Shown: positions 56,083-64,000 of the stretch, piece after piece
How positions within the stretch are numbered: position 1 is the first letter of the stretch
How the letters are laid out: each line of letters opens with the position of its first letter
NCBI RefSeq assembly: GCF_002307495.1
Contig: NZ_NTMR01000019.1
Span: forward strand, 105,715-169,714
From: Pseudomonas abyssi
GTDB lineage: Bacteria; Pseudomonadota; Gammaproteobacteria; Pseudomonadales; Pseudomonadaceae
Direction: 5' to 3'
DNA: 64,000 nt
Position numbers and translations under genes: made by a program
The notes under the pieces: model-generated
Databases searched by the model: none
Told to the model about the DNA's origin: nothing
The model's input: only the letters and a program-made list of their open reading frames with translations

Positions 56083-57189
56083 TCAGGAGAGGCTGTCCAG
56101 GTAATCCTGGAATCCGAACTCGCGCACCAGTTTCACCGAGCCATCAAGCTCCCTGATTGCAATGGCGGGCATATTGACGCCGTTGAACCAGTTCTTCTTG
56201 ACCATGGTGTAACCGGCCGCATCAATAAAGGACAGGCGATCGCCGATCTTCAGCTCGCTGTCAAAATTGAATTCGCCGAAGATGTCGCCAGCCAGACACG
56301 ACTTGCCACACACCATGTACTGGTGCGGGCCATCGCAGGGCTCCATCTTGGCCTCCTGACGGTAGATCAGCAGATCGAGCATGTGTGCTTCGATCGAGCT
56401 GTCGACCACGGCCAGCTGCTTGCCGTTATAGAGGGTGTCGAGCACAGTCACTTCGAGCGAAGTGCTCAGGGTAATGGCGGCCTCGCCGGGCTCCAGGTAA
56501 ACCTGAACGCCGTAGCGCTCGGAGAATGCCTTGAGGCGGGCGCAGAAACGATCCAGCGGGTAACCCTCGCCGGTAAAGTGGATACCGCCGCCCAGACTGA
56601 CCCAGCTCACCTGCTCAAGCAGGTGGCCGAAACGCTCTTCGATCTGTCCGAGCATCTGGTCGAACAGCTCAAAATCGCCGTTCTCGCAGTTGTTGTGAAT
56701 CATGAAGCCGGAGATCAAAGGCAACACGGCCTCGATCTTGGCGGCGTCCCACTCGCCCAGACGGCTGAACGGACGGGCCGGGTCAGCAATCAGGAAGTCC
56801 GAGCTGCTGACGCCGGGGTTCAGGCGCAGCCCGCGCACGGTGTCGGCCGAGACCTCGCTGAAACGGGTCAGCTGACTGATGGAGTTGAAGATGATCTTGT
56901 CCGAATGCGCCAGGACGTCGTCAATCTCGTCATCGGCATAGGCCACGCTGTAGGCATGCGTCTCTCCCGGGAACTTGATCTTGCCAAGTTTCACTTCATT
57001 CAGGGAGGAGGAGGTAGTGCCGTCCATGTACTGACTCATGAAGTCGAACACGGACCAGGTAGCAAAGCATTTGAGTGCGAGCAGGGCCTTGGCGCCGGAG
57101 TGTTCACGCACGTAGGCGATCTTCTCCATGTTGCGTTCAAGTTTGCTCTTGTCGATGAGATAGTACGGCGTTTTGATCAATTCGGTCAT
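56083..57189 (-). CDS. nspC: Carboxynorspermidine decarboxylase (NspC)
   Basis: A 368-residue PLP enzyme that decarboxylates carboxynorspermidine or carboxyspermidine. The PLP lysine lies in ALLALKCFATWSVF (about residue 40). Downstream, SGFMIHNNCENGDF, SLGGGIHFTGEGYP, LEPGEAAI and CGKSCLAGD follow the alanine-racemase-like fold. It is first of the two-gene polyamine operon. GGAGG precedes the ATG, and a TATAAT -10 element lies about 48 bp upstream. This pathway bypasses S-adenosylmethionine decarboxylase. Confidence 0.94.
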   Translation of the reverse strand: MTELIKTPYYLIDKSKLERNMEKIAYVREHSGAKALLALKCFATWSVFDFMSQYMDGTTSSSLNEVKLGKIKFPGETHAYSVAYADDEIDDVLAHSDKIIFNSISQLTRFSEVSADTVRGLRLNPGVSSSDFLIADPARPFSRLGEWDAAKIEAVLPLISGFMIHNNCENGDFELFDQMLGQIEERFGHLLEQVSWVSLGGGIHFTGEGYPLDRFCARLKAFSERYGVQVYLEPGEAAITLSTSLEVTVLDTLYNGKQLAVVDSSIEAHMLDLLIYRQEAKMEPCDGPHQYMVCGKSCLAGDIFGEFNFDSELKIGDRLSFIDAAGYTMVKKNWFNGVNMPAIAIRELDGSVKLVREFGFQDYLDSLS

Positions 57190-57236
57190 ACCCTCCAGCT
57201 GCCAACGCCCGGTGCCCGGGCAAGTGAAAGCGCGAA

Positions 57237-57242
57237 ATTATA
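57237..57242 (-). promoter_or_regulatory. -10 element of the nspC promoter
   Basis: TATAAT on the minus strand, 48 bp before the nspC start, would give a short leader ending in GGAGGGT. The -35 element is weak (ATCGAC or TATCGA at 16-17 bp). The assignment rests on the -10 alone. Confidence 0.45.
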
Positions 57243-57454
57243 AATTAACGTTCTCTGCGTCGATAGAAGAAACGACCACTTCAGCCTACAACGGCAATGC
57301 TTCAATTTCACGTCAACGGGCGACGCCATGCACACAATGCATTGATAGACCAACAAAAATGCATTAGCCAAATCCCTCTCTCTGTTTCTATAGTGATGAG
57401 TAGCCGTCATCTACGGCCCATACAACAACAACGCCGCCCAACCGGGAGACCCCA

Positions 57455-59419
57455 ATGCGCACACGCCACTTTCTATCCGGGGCGCTGGCCGCTGCCATCA
57501 GCCTGACCGTCACCGCCGCCCCCAGTCCCAATCCTGCAACCGACACCACGGCGGCTACCAACCATGCCGTGCTGGACAACCTGCCCTTCGCCGACCGGCA
57601 GGCATTTGAAGACGCCCGTCGCGGCTTTATTGCTCAATTACCTGATGGCAAGGTCACCAACGCCGACGGCTCGGTCGCCTGGGACATGAGTGAATATGAC
57701 TTCCTTGATCAGGAAACCGCACCCGCCACGGTCAACCCCAGCCTGTGGCGTCAGGCCCAGCTCAACGCCATACACGGCCTGTTTGAAGTGACCGAAGGCA
57801 TGTACCAGATCCGCGGCATGGATCTGGCCAACATGACCATCATTGAAGGTGACACCGGCCTGATCATCATTGACCCGCTGCTTTCCCCGTCCACCGCCAA
57901 GGCCGGTCTGGACCTGTACTACCAGAACCGCCCGCAAAAGCCGGTCGTCGCCGTGCTCTACACCCACAACCACGTCGACCACTGGGGCGGCGTCAAGGGC
58001 GTGACCAGCAATGAGGATGTCGCGGCGGGCAAAACCCATATCTATGCGCCGGCCGGTTTTATGGAACACGCCGTATCCGAGAATGTCATTGCCGGACCGG
58101 CCATGAGTCGCCGCGCAATCTACCAGTTCGGCGCCATGCTGCCGCCGGGCGAACGCGGCCACGTCGACACCGGTCTGGGCAAGGCGCTGTCCAAGGGCGA
58201 GCGTTCACTGATCGCACCGACCGATACCGTGCCGGACAACGGCACTCTGACCATCGATGGTGTAGAAATCGAGTTTCAGATGGCTCACGGCACCGAGGCC
58301 GAGTCCGAGATGATGATGTACTTCCCGGCATTCAAGGTCCTGAACACCGCGGAAATCACCAGCCAGCACATGCACAACGTGTATACCATTCGCGGTGCTG
58401 CCGTGCGCGACGCCAGCGCCTGGGCCCACTACATCGATGTAGCGCTGGAACGTTTCGGTGACCGCGCCGATATCGTGGTGGGTCAGCACCACTGGCCAAT
58501 CTGGACCCAGGAAGATGCCAAACGCTTCCTGTCGGTACAGCGTGACATGTACAAATACCTGCACGATCAGTCCGTGCGCATGATCAACAAGGGCTACCTG
58601 CCGGGCGATATCGCCGAGCAGCTGAAACTGCCAGCCAGTCTGGACCAGCAATGGTACGCCCGCGGCTACTACGGCACCCTGCGCCACAACGCCAAAGCCA
58701 TCTACCAGCGCTACATGGGCTGGTACGACGCCAACCCGGCCAACCTGAACCCGCTGCCACCGGTACAGAACGCCGCCAAAACCATCGACTACATGGGCGG
58801 CGCCGACAAGGTGATCGAGCAGGCACGCAAGGATTACGACAACGGCGAGTATCGCTGGGTCGCCAGCGTCATGAATCAGGTGGTCTTTGCCGACCCGAGC
58901 AATCAGGCCGCCCGCGAGCTGGGCGCCGATGCACTGGAACAACTGGGATATCAGGCTGAAGCCGGCACCTGGCGCGGAGCTTACCTGATGGGCGCTCAGG
59001 AACTGCGTAACGGCACCCTGCCGCCGACCGTCGGCTCGTTGTCGCCGGACGTGTTGCAAGCGCTGGATACCGGGATGTTCTTCGACCTGATGGGCGTACG
59101 CCTGGATGCAGCTAAGGCCGAAGGCAAGCATCTGGTAATCAACTGGCAGCTGACAGACACCGACGAGAACTACCGCTTGAACCTGGAGCACTCGACGCTG
59201 ACCTATCGCGCCGATACTCAGGATGACAACGCACAGGCAACGGTCAGCATGACCCGCGATACGCTGGACCAGATCCTGCTGCGCCGCACCAGCTTCCCGG
59301 AAGCGGTCAAGGCTGGGCAAATCAGCATCAGCGGCGAGCCGAATGCCTTCTTCGGTCTGCTGCAAATGCTGGAAGTGCCCTCGGGAGACTTCCCGATCGT
59401 GACGCCGGTCAGCAACTAA
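57455..59419 (+). CDS. Alkyl/aryl-sulfatase of the SdsA type (metallo-beta-lactamase fold)
   Basis: A 654-residue secreted enzyme that hydrolyses alkyl sulfates such as sodium dodecyl sulfate. A signal peptide (about residues 1-22, ending TAA) leads to the beta-lactamase domain with the zinc motif THNHVDHWGG (His171, His173, Asp175, His176). Further expected segments are MAHGTEAESEMMMYFP and AARELGADALEQLGYQAEAG. An SCP2-like C-terminal domain (about 535-650) probably binds the alkyl chain. This architecture and length match SdsA1. A GGGAG site precedes the ATG, and a strong terminator follows. Confidence 0.92.
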   Translation: MRTRHFLSGALAAAISLTVTAAPSPNPATDTTAATNHAVLDNLPFADRQAFEDARRGFIAQLPDGKVTNADGSVAWDMSEYDFLDQETAPATVNPSLWRQAQLNAIHGLFEVTEGMYQIRGMDLANMTIIEGDTGLIIIDPLLSPSTAKAGLDLYYQNRPQKPVVAVLYTHNHVDHWGGVKGVTSNEDVAAGKTHIYAPAGFMEHAVSENVIAGPAMSRRAIYQFGAMLPPGERGHVDTGLGKALSKGERSLIAPTDTVPDNGTLTIDGVEIEFQMAHGTEAESEMMMYFPAFKVLNTAEITSQHMHNVYTIRGAAVRDASAWAHYIDVALERFGDRADIVVGQHHWPIWTQEDAKRFLSVQRDMYKYLHDQSVRMINKGYLPGDIAEQLKLPASLDQQWYARGYYGTLRHNAKAIYQRYMGWYDANPANLNPLPPVQNAAKTIDYMGGADKVIEQARKDYDNGEYRWVASVMNQVVFADPSNQAARELGADALEQLGYQAEAGTWRGAYLMGAQELRNGTLPPTVGSLSPDVLQALDTGMFFDLMGVRLDAAKAEGKHLVINWQLTDTDENYRLNLEHSTLTYRADTQDDNAQATVSMTRDTLDQILLRRTSFPEAVKAGQISISGEPNAFFGLLQMLEVPSGDFPIVTPVSN

Positions 59420-59445
59420 CCCGCAAACGCATCGCGTCCCCCTCT

Positions 59446-59479
59446 GGCCCCGCTCGCTTCAGGCGACCGGGGCCTTTTT
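59446..59479 (+). terminator. Rho-independent terminator of the alkylsulfatase gene
   Basis: GGCCCCG (59446-59452) pairs with CGGGGCC (59468-59474), with a loop that can itself partly pair, and is followed directly by five T residues. It stands 27 bp past the sulfatase stop. Confidence 0.85.
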
Positions 59480-59481
59480 CA

Positions 59482-60093
59482 TCAAGGCTGCTGCAAAGCT
59501 CGCAAAACGCGCTCGGCAAAAAAGTCTCGCTGTTCGTTCAAGTCAAACAAGCCCGGCGCAAATAGCCAAGTCTGGGTTACGCCCATCAACTGGGTGTAAA
59601 TCATCAGCGCCAGTTGCCCGGCTGACCGATCCGCGGGGATGTCGCCCTGCTGCTGGGCGTCTTCAACCAGGCCCTGCAGGGTCTCGATCATGCTTTGAGT
59701 CAGCCGCCGCTCACGCTCCAGCGTGGTCGACATGGCGTCAGTCAACTCGGTCTTGTTCAGCAGAATCTCAAAGGACTGCCGAAACCAGGCGTCCTCCACC
59801 AGCAGGGCAAACCAGTCACGAACAAAGGCGTCGATACGCACCAGCGCTGAGGTGCCGGCGCTGCGCGCCTGCGCAACCAGTTGCTCCAGCGGCTGTTGCG
59901 AGTAGGCCAGCACCGCTTCGAACAGGTCATCCTTGTTCTTGAAGTGCCAGTAAATGGGGCCACGACTGAAACCGGCTTCGGTACCAATCATCGCCAGAGT
60001 GGTGTTCGAGTAGCCATTGCGGCTGAACAGCGTCAGCGCGGCTTCTATAATTTTAAGGCGGGTTTTTTCCGCGTCTTCTTTGGTTCTGCGCAT
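59482..60093 (-). CDS. TetR/AcrR family regulator (TtgR-like)
   Basis: A 203-residue repressor. It starts MRRTKEDAEKTRLKIIEAAL and has the TetR helix-turn-helix TTLAMIGTEAGFSRGPIYWH followed by KNKDDLF, close in style to AcrR and TtgR regulators of efflux pumps. The ligand domain ends in a TetR_C_2-like VTQTWLF. No efflux gene is adjacent; the neighbours on the same strand are an ABC binding protein and glnT, separated by a terminator hairpin, so its target is unclear. Confidence 0.88.
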   Translation of the reverse strand: MRRTKEDAEKTRLKIIEAALTLFSRNGYSNTTLAMIGTEAGFSRGPIYWHFKNKDDLFEAVLAYSQQPLEQLVAQARSAGTSALVRIDAFVRDWFALLVEDAWFRQSFEILLNKTELTDAMSTTLERERRLTQSMIETLQGLVEDAQQQGDIPADRSAGQLALMIYTQLMGVTQTWLFAPGLFDLNEQRDFFAERVLRALQQP

Positions 60094-60110
60094 GGGTGTT
60101 CCAGCAAGAA

Positions 60111-60132
60111 CTGCGGGAGCGTACTCCCGCAG
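60111..60132 (-). terminator. Hairpin after the urea-type binding protein gene
   Basis: CTGCGGGAG and CTCCCGCAG form a perfect 9-bp stem with a CGTA loop, about 12 bp past the stop at 60145. The transcript continues UUCUUGC, so the U-tract is weak. It probably separates the glnT unit from tetR. Confidence 0.6.
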
Positions 60133-60144
60133 CGATAAACCAAC

Positions 60145-61239
60145 TCAGAGAGCGCCGTCAGCGGCCATCTGCATATACTCGGTATCGAACCGCAGCTTGA
60201 TGCTAGCGGTATCACCTAGGGTCTTGCCATCAGGCATCGCGATGCCGACAAAGTCAGGCGAGTCAGCACCTTCGCCCAGCAACCCCTTCTCGAACGAGAA
60301 CTGGCGAACGCTGTCCATCGCCTCGTAGGCCTCATCACTGCCAATAAAGGCGACGGCGTCAGCCGGTTGCCAGAACATCTTCATGCCGGCCAGCTGTGCT
60401 TCATACCCGGCCTGATCGGTCGCAGAAGCTTCGCCGAGGAACGCTCTGGCCTTCTGCCCCGCTTCGCTGTCGGTGCCCATTTCCGTCATCAGTTCGAACC
60501 AGGCACCGACCAGCGCCTTGCCCAGCGCGGGGTTGTCGCGCAGGGTTTCGGAGTTGACGATGGTCAGGTCCTTGATGTGACCCGGAATCTGACTGGAGTC
60601 GAACACACGGTTGGCACCCGGCTGGCTGAGGATTTCGTCCAGCAGCGGGTTCCAGGTCACCACGTTACGCACGTCTTCAGTGTTGTAAGCAGCGACCATA
60701 TCGGCGTCGCTGGTGTTAACCACGGTCACATCGCTCTCGCTCAGACCAACCGAGTCGAGCGCGCGGGCCAGCAGATAATGCGACACCGACAGCTCAACCA
60801 GATTGACCTGCTGGCCTTTCATATCGGCGACGCTGGTGCTGTCCTTCATGACAATGCCGTCGTTGCCATTGGAGTAGTCGCCAACGATCAGCGCGGTGGT
60901 ATCCACGCCACCGGCAGCGGGGATAGACAACGCGTCCATGCTGGTAGCTACTACACCATCAAACTGACCGGCGCTGTACTGGTTGATCGACTCGATGTAA
61001 TCGTTGATCTGCACGATCTCGACGCTGATGCCGTACTTGTCGGCCCACTTTTTCATCAGACCTGACTCGTCAATGTACTTCCACGGAATCCAGCCAGCGT
61101 AGATGCTCCAGGCCAGTTTGAAGCTGTCTTTCTCTTCAGCCTGGGCTGCGGGAATCACGGCAACCGATGCCGCCAGTGCAATCATGGCGCCTGAAACAAC
61201 CTGCTTGAAACGTCGTGCAAAAGGAACGGACTTTTTCAT
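60145..61239 (-). CDS. ABC transporter substrate-binding protein, urea-carboxylase-region type
   Basis: A 364-residue periplasmic protein. The signal peptide ends near residue 34 (AAQA). The mature part begins DSFKLAWSIYAGWIPWKYI and carries ATSMDALSIPAAGGVDTTAL and VTWNPLLDEIL, features of the NitT/TauT-like family found beside urea carboxylase genes. No permease, ATPase or urea carboxylase is in the window. It lies 93 bp downstream of glnT, separated by a hairpin, so it may be coregulated under nitrogen limitation (inference). Confidence 0.87.
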   Translation of the reverse strand: MKKSVPFARRFKQVVSGAMIALAASVAVIPAAQAEEKDSFKLAWSIYAGWIPWKYIDESGLMKKWADKYGISVEIVQINDYIESINQYSAGQFDGVVATSMDALSIPAAGGVDTTALIVGDYSNGNDGIVMKDSTSVADMKGQQVNLVELSVSHYLLARALDSVGLSESDVTVVNTSDADMVAAYNTEDVRNVVTWNPLLDEILSQPGANRVFDSSQIPGHIKDLTIVNSETLRDNPALGKALVGAWFELMTEMGTDSEAGQKARAFLGEASATDQAGYEAQLAGMKMFWQPADAVAFIGSDEAYEAMDSVRQFSFEKGLLGEGADSPDFVGIAMPDGKTLGDTASIKLRFDTEYMQMAADGAL

Positions 61240-61305
61240 GGTTCAACTCCAGATGGTTTTCATTGGCAGTGAGGTGAAGTCTTGGCAAGAACGCAGCAGC
61301 AAGAA

Positions 61306-61325
61306 CCGCGCCGTCGCCGGCGCGG
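61306..61325 (-). terminator. Hairpin between glnT and the binding protein gene
   Basis: CCGCGCCG and CGGCGCGG form a perfect 8-bp GC stem with a TCGC loop, 8 bp past the glnT stop. Only a short TT follows, so it may attenuate rather than fully end transcription. Confidence 0.45.
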
Positions 61326-61332
61326 CACCAAC

Positions 61333-62694
61333 CTAAAAAAACTTCAGGTAGCGTTGCAGCTCCCAGTCGGAGACGTGGGTGTGATACTCGGTCCACTCCT
61401 GGCGCTTGAAGCTGACAAAGCTGTCGAACATCGCATCACCGAATACCGCGCGAGCCAGCGGGTCCGCCTCAAAGGCATCAATGGCTTCCCCGAGGGTCTG
61501 CGGCAGCAGCTCGATGTCCATCTCGCGAACTTGCTGGTCGGTGTAGTTGTACATGTTCTCGCGGTGCGGCTTGCCGGGGTCCATGCCTTCCCGGATGCCT
61601 TCCAGACCGGCAGCCAGCATCATCGCGGCACCAAGATAGGGGTTGCAGGCGATATCTGCCGCACGGCACTCGACCCGACCGCCTTGCGACGGGATGCGCA
61701 GCATGTTGGTGCGATTATTATTGCCATAGCAGACAAACACCGGCGCCCAGGTAGAGCCGGACATGCTGCCCTTGCGCACCAGGCGCTTGTAGCTGTTAAC
61801 CGTCGGCGCAATCACCGCGCTGATCGCCTTGGCATGCTTCATCACACCGGCGATGAAGTGGTAGGCCATCTGCGTGACGCCGCAACCGTGAGTGTCCTCA
61901 CCATTGGCAGGATCAAACAGGTTACGCCCGGTCTCGCGGTCCGCCAGCGACATGTTGTAGTGCGCACCGCTGCCGGTGCGGTTAGCCGACGGCTTGGGCA
62001 TAAAGCTGGCAAAAGCGCCGTGCTTGCGCGCAATCTCGTTCGCCATCAAACGGAAGAACACCAAGCGGTCAGCCATGCCGAGGGCGTCGGTGTAGGTGAA
62101 GTCGGTCTCAAACTGGCCGTTGGCGTCTTCATGGTCAAAGGAGTAAACATCCCAGCCCATGGCATTCATGGCTTCGACCAGCTCGCCGACGATGGGCATG
62201 TTGTCCATCAGGCCGCGTGGATCGTAGCAGGGTTTGGCCAAGGTATCGCGGGCACTGATCGGCTCGAACCCGCCATCCTCTGAATCACGAAACAGGAAGA
62301 ACTCGGTCTCGATCCCCAGGTTGAAGGTCAGGCCCATATCGGCGGCCTGCGCCACCTGACGCTTGAGGATATTGCGCGAGCAGGCTTCAAAGGGCGCGCC
62401 GTCCAGGTACAGGTCACTGGCGAACCAGGCCAGCTCAGGATTCCACGGACAGATGGTGGCAGTCGCAGAATCGGGCATGGTCGCCACTTCATTGTCGCTG
62501 ATGTCCTGTGGAACACCGTCCAGCGCAGCCCCGGTGTAGAGCTCGGAGCCCTTCATCATCCGGTCCAGATGGTTGAGCGGTACAAACTTGCCCTTGATCA
62601 CGCCATGCAGATCCACATAACCACCCAACGCATATTTAACGCCTTTGTCCTGCAGGGACTGCTTCAGTTGTTCGGTGCTCACTTGCTGACTCAT
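61333..62694 (-). CDS. glnT: Type III glutamine synthetase (GlnT)
   Basis: A 453-residue glutamine synthetase homologue. It contains LDGVPQDISDNEVATMPD, NLGIETEFFLF, GWDVYSFDHEDANGQFETDF, GSGAHYNMSL and the FVSFKRQEWTEYHTHVSDWE C-terminus, the pattern of GlnT in Proteobacteria. It lacks the adenylylation-site Tyr region of GlnA. Besides glutamine, relatives make gamma-glutamylmethylamide or theanine, so the amine is uncertain. It heads a minus-strand set with the orphan binding protein. Confidence 0.9.
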   Translation of the reverse strand: MSQQVSTEQLKQSLQDKGVKYALGGYVDLHGVIKGKFVPLNHLDRMMKGSELYTGAALDGVPQDISDNEVATMPDSATATICPWNPELAWFASDLYLDGAPFEACSRNILKRQVAQAADMGLTFNLGIETEFFLFRDSEDGGFEPISARDTLAKPCYDPRGLMDNMPIVGELVEAMNAMGWDVYSFDHEDANGQFETDFTYTDALGMADRLVFFRLMANEIARKHGAFASFMPKPSANRTGSGAHYNMSLADRETGRNLFDPANGEDTHGCGVTQMAYHFIAGVMKHAKAISAVIAPTVNSYKRLVRKGSMSGSTWAPVFVCYGNNNRTNMLRIPSQGGRVECRAADIACNPYLGAAMMLAAGLEGIREGMDPGKPHRENMYNYTDQQVREMDIELLPQTLGEAIDAFEADPLARAVFGDAMFDSFVSFKRQEWTEYHTHVSDWELQRYLKFF

Positions 62695-62811
62695 GTTGCT
62701 ACTCCGCTGATTCTGTCCGCACCCGCTGCGGCGCTTGGTATGAATCTTTCATTCAACATACATGCCAGCATGCATATTTAACTATTTCGCCGGCGTTACT
62801 TGCGCCTGATC

Positions 62812-62825
62812 TATTCGGCCGAATA
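62812..62825 (+). promoter_or_regulatory. Perfect 14-bp palindrome before the MetX-like gene
   Basis: TATTCGGCCGAATA is a perfect palindrome ending 20 bp before the start codon of the MetX-like hydrolase gene, in the divergent 151-bp gap with glnT. It could be an operator for a dimeric regulator or a small hairpin near the transcription start. A second small repeat, CATGCCAGCATG, lies about 40 bp upstream. Confidence 0.4.
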
Positions 62826-62845
62826 CAGCCGCCAACGAGGCTCAC

Positions 62846-63871
62846 ATGTCGCAATATCAAGCAGTTGAGAAGGTTTTCCGGGCAGGAGATGTGATCCTGC
62901 AGAGTGGTAAGGTGCTACGCGACACCTGCCTGAAGTACCTGCAGATAGGTGAACTGAACCCGTCACGGAACAACCTGATCGTGCTACCCACGTACTACGG
63001 TGGAACACACAGCGGTAATCTGCCCTTGATTGGTGCGCCCGGCCCGATCGACCCGGAACGCTACTGCATCCTGATACCCAACCTGCTGGGGAGCGGCCAG
63101 TCGACGTCACCCAGCAACGCGCACGAGAGCCAGCGCGGCCCGGAGTTTCCATCCGTCACGCTTTACGACAACGTTATGCTGCAGCGCCGGATGATTGAGC
63201 AGTGCTTTGAGGGGGCGACGATCCAGCTGGTGGCTGGCTGGTCGATGGGCGGCATGCAGGCCCTGCAATGGGGCTGCCTGTTTCCGCAGCAAGTAAAAAG
63301 GGTTGCCAGCATTTGCGCGACAGCGCGTTGCTGGCCGCACAATTACGTATTTCTGGAGGGTGTTAAAGCGGCACTGATGTGCGACAGCGCCTGGCAACAG
63401 GGGCGCTATCTTTCTCCCCCGACCACAGGGCTGGGAGCATTCGGACGAGTCTATGCCGGCTGGGCCTATAGCCAGGCGTTCTTTCGCCGAGAGCTGTATC
63501 GGGAGCTAGGCTTCGACTCCATCGATGCGCTGCTGCAGTACTGGGAAGACGACCACCAGGAACAGGACGCCAACAACCTGTTGAGCGTCCTGCATACGTG
63601 GCAGCATGGTGATATCAGCGCCAACGCCGTCTGGAATAGCAACTTCAGCGCAGCGTTGAGCGGAATTAAAGCCAAGTGCCTGATCATGCCAGGCAGCACT
63701 GACCTCTACTTCACTGCTGAGGATGCCAGCACCGAAGCGAAGCAAATACCCAATGCGAGGTTCACACCTCTGGAATCAGATTGGGGGCATTGCGCCGGAG
63801 CACCTGGGCGTAACGCCGCTGATACTGAGATGATTCTGGCTTCTCTGGCAGCATTAATGGCTGAAGAGTGA
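62846..63871 (+). CDS. Alpha/beta hydrolase of the MetX (homoserine acetyltransferase-like) superfamily
   Basis: A 341-residue cytoplasmic hydrolase-fold protein. The oxyanion region is [15 protein letters not shown], the nucleophile elbow [12 protein letters not shown] (Ser about residue 133), and a C-terminal DWGHCAGAP gives the candidate catalytic His. It resembles MetX in fold, but the region around the His differs from true homoserine O-acetyltransferase, so a hydrolase or another acyltransferase is likely. The ATG at 62846 is 20 bp downstream of a palindrome. It is divergent from glnT. Confidence 0.85.
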   Translation: MSQYQAVEKVFRAGDVILQSGKVLRDTCLKYLQIGELNPSRNNLIVLPTYYGGTHSGNLPLIGAPGPIDPERYCILIPNLLGSGQSTSPSNAHESQRGPEFPSVTLYDNVMLQRRMIEQCFEGATIQLVAGWSMGGMQALQWGCLFPQQVKRVASICATARCWPHNYVFLEGVKAALMCDSAWQQGRYLSPPTTGLGAFGRVYAGWAYSQAFFRRELYRELGFDSIDALLQYWEDDHQEQDANNLLSVLHTWQHGDISANAVWNSNFSAALSGIKAKCLIMPGSTDLYFTAEDASTEAKQIPNARFTPLESDWGHCAGAPGRNAADTEMILASLAALMAEE

Positions 63872-64000
63872 AAACCGGTATTTGTCGGCGCCGTCAGCAC
63901 CCGGCCAGCCCACAGCAGAGCAAAACGTCCGATAGCGCAAGCGTGAAACCCACTGCTGCGTCGGAGAGTCTTTTCCGCACGCACAAAGAAGAACACCCTG
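63872..64000. other. Right-edge intergenic sequence
   Basis: About 130 bp after the MetX-like gene with no credible gene or structure. A minus-strand open frame here has no recognisable protein character and overlaps the hydrolase gene antisense. Confidence 0.4.

Noticed and set aside
63706..63996. Minus-strand open frame at the right edge
   Set aside because: No family-like sequence, antisense to the MetX-like hydrolase gene, and an atypical composition.
1..64000. tRNA, rRNA, CRISPR arrays and complete insertion sequences
   Set aside because: No cloverleaf, spaced repeat array, transposase gene or terminal inverted repeat could be recognised on either strand.

Overview
The window looks like chromosome from a GC-rich gammaproteobacterium of the Pseudomonadaceae. 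The grounds are a recC-recB-recD operon, a Zur-type operon joining a COG0523 GTPase, FolE2 and DUF1826, an MvaT-like N-terminal domain (MvaT/MvaU are Pseudomonas xenogeneic silencers), an SdsA-type alkylsulfatase and the carboxynorspermidine route to polyamines. A marine Halopseudomonas-type lineage would fit, but that is inference. No rRNA, tRNA, CRISPR array or complete insertion sequence was seen. About 51 intact or edge-truncated genes and one clear pseudogene are supported.

Left part (1-15.9 kb): a type I restriction R subunit (hsdR) runs off the left edge. Then come the zinc-limitation operon (COG0523 GTPase, folE2, DUF1826) with a candidate Zur box, yghU, a divergent LysE exporter / Lrp pair, a divergent SBF-type transporter / AraC pair, a double-Cache periplasmic protein, a DksA-like zinc finger, a class III sirtuin, a DODA-type dioxygenase with DoxX and a divergent LysR, and a cNMP-CBS-DUF294 protein coupled to a DEDDh exonuclease.

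Catabolic block (15.9-24.1 kb): a minus-strand operon encodes a ferredoxin-type reductase, a Rid protein lacking the usual arginine, a creatininase-family hydrolase, an NMT1-type binding protein and an FAD oxidase. It lies under a strong inverted-repeat operator and next to a RutR-like TetR gene. A BCCT transporter and a second TetR gene follow. The substrate is not identifiable from sequence; a nitrogenous heterocycle is a guess.

Accessory/defence block (24.1-39.7 kb): a 62-residue protein consisting only of an MvaT-like oligomerisation domain; a coupled amidoligase / class I amidotransferase-like pair; a complete type I Wadjet system (jetABCD); a decayed AbiEii-type nucleotidyltransferase toxin gene whose stop codon overlaps the jetA start; and a tightly coupled four-gene operon (small HTH, SNF2 helicase, AlbA_2/HATPase protein, DUF6880 protein). 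I cannot match that last operon to a named defence system. It is the best candidate here for an undescribed one.

Right part (39.7-64 kb): a divergent AraC / sterol desaturase-FMN reductase set, recCBD, a glutamine synthetase-like ligase, a lipoprotein made of four VOC modules in an A-B-A'-B' order, the nspC-carboxynorspermidine dehydrogenase operon, an alkylsulfatase, and a type III glutamine synthetase with an orphan urea-type ABC binding protein and a TetR regulator. It ends with a MetX-like alpha/beta hydrolase behind a perfect 14-bp palindrome.
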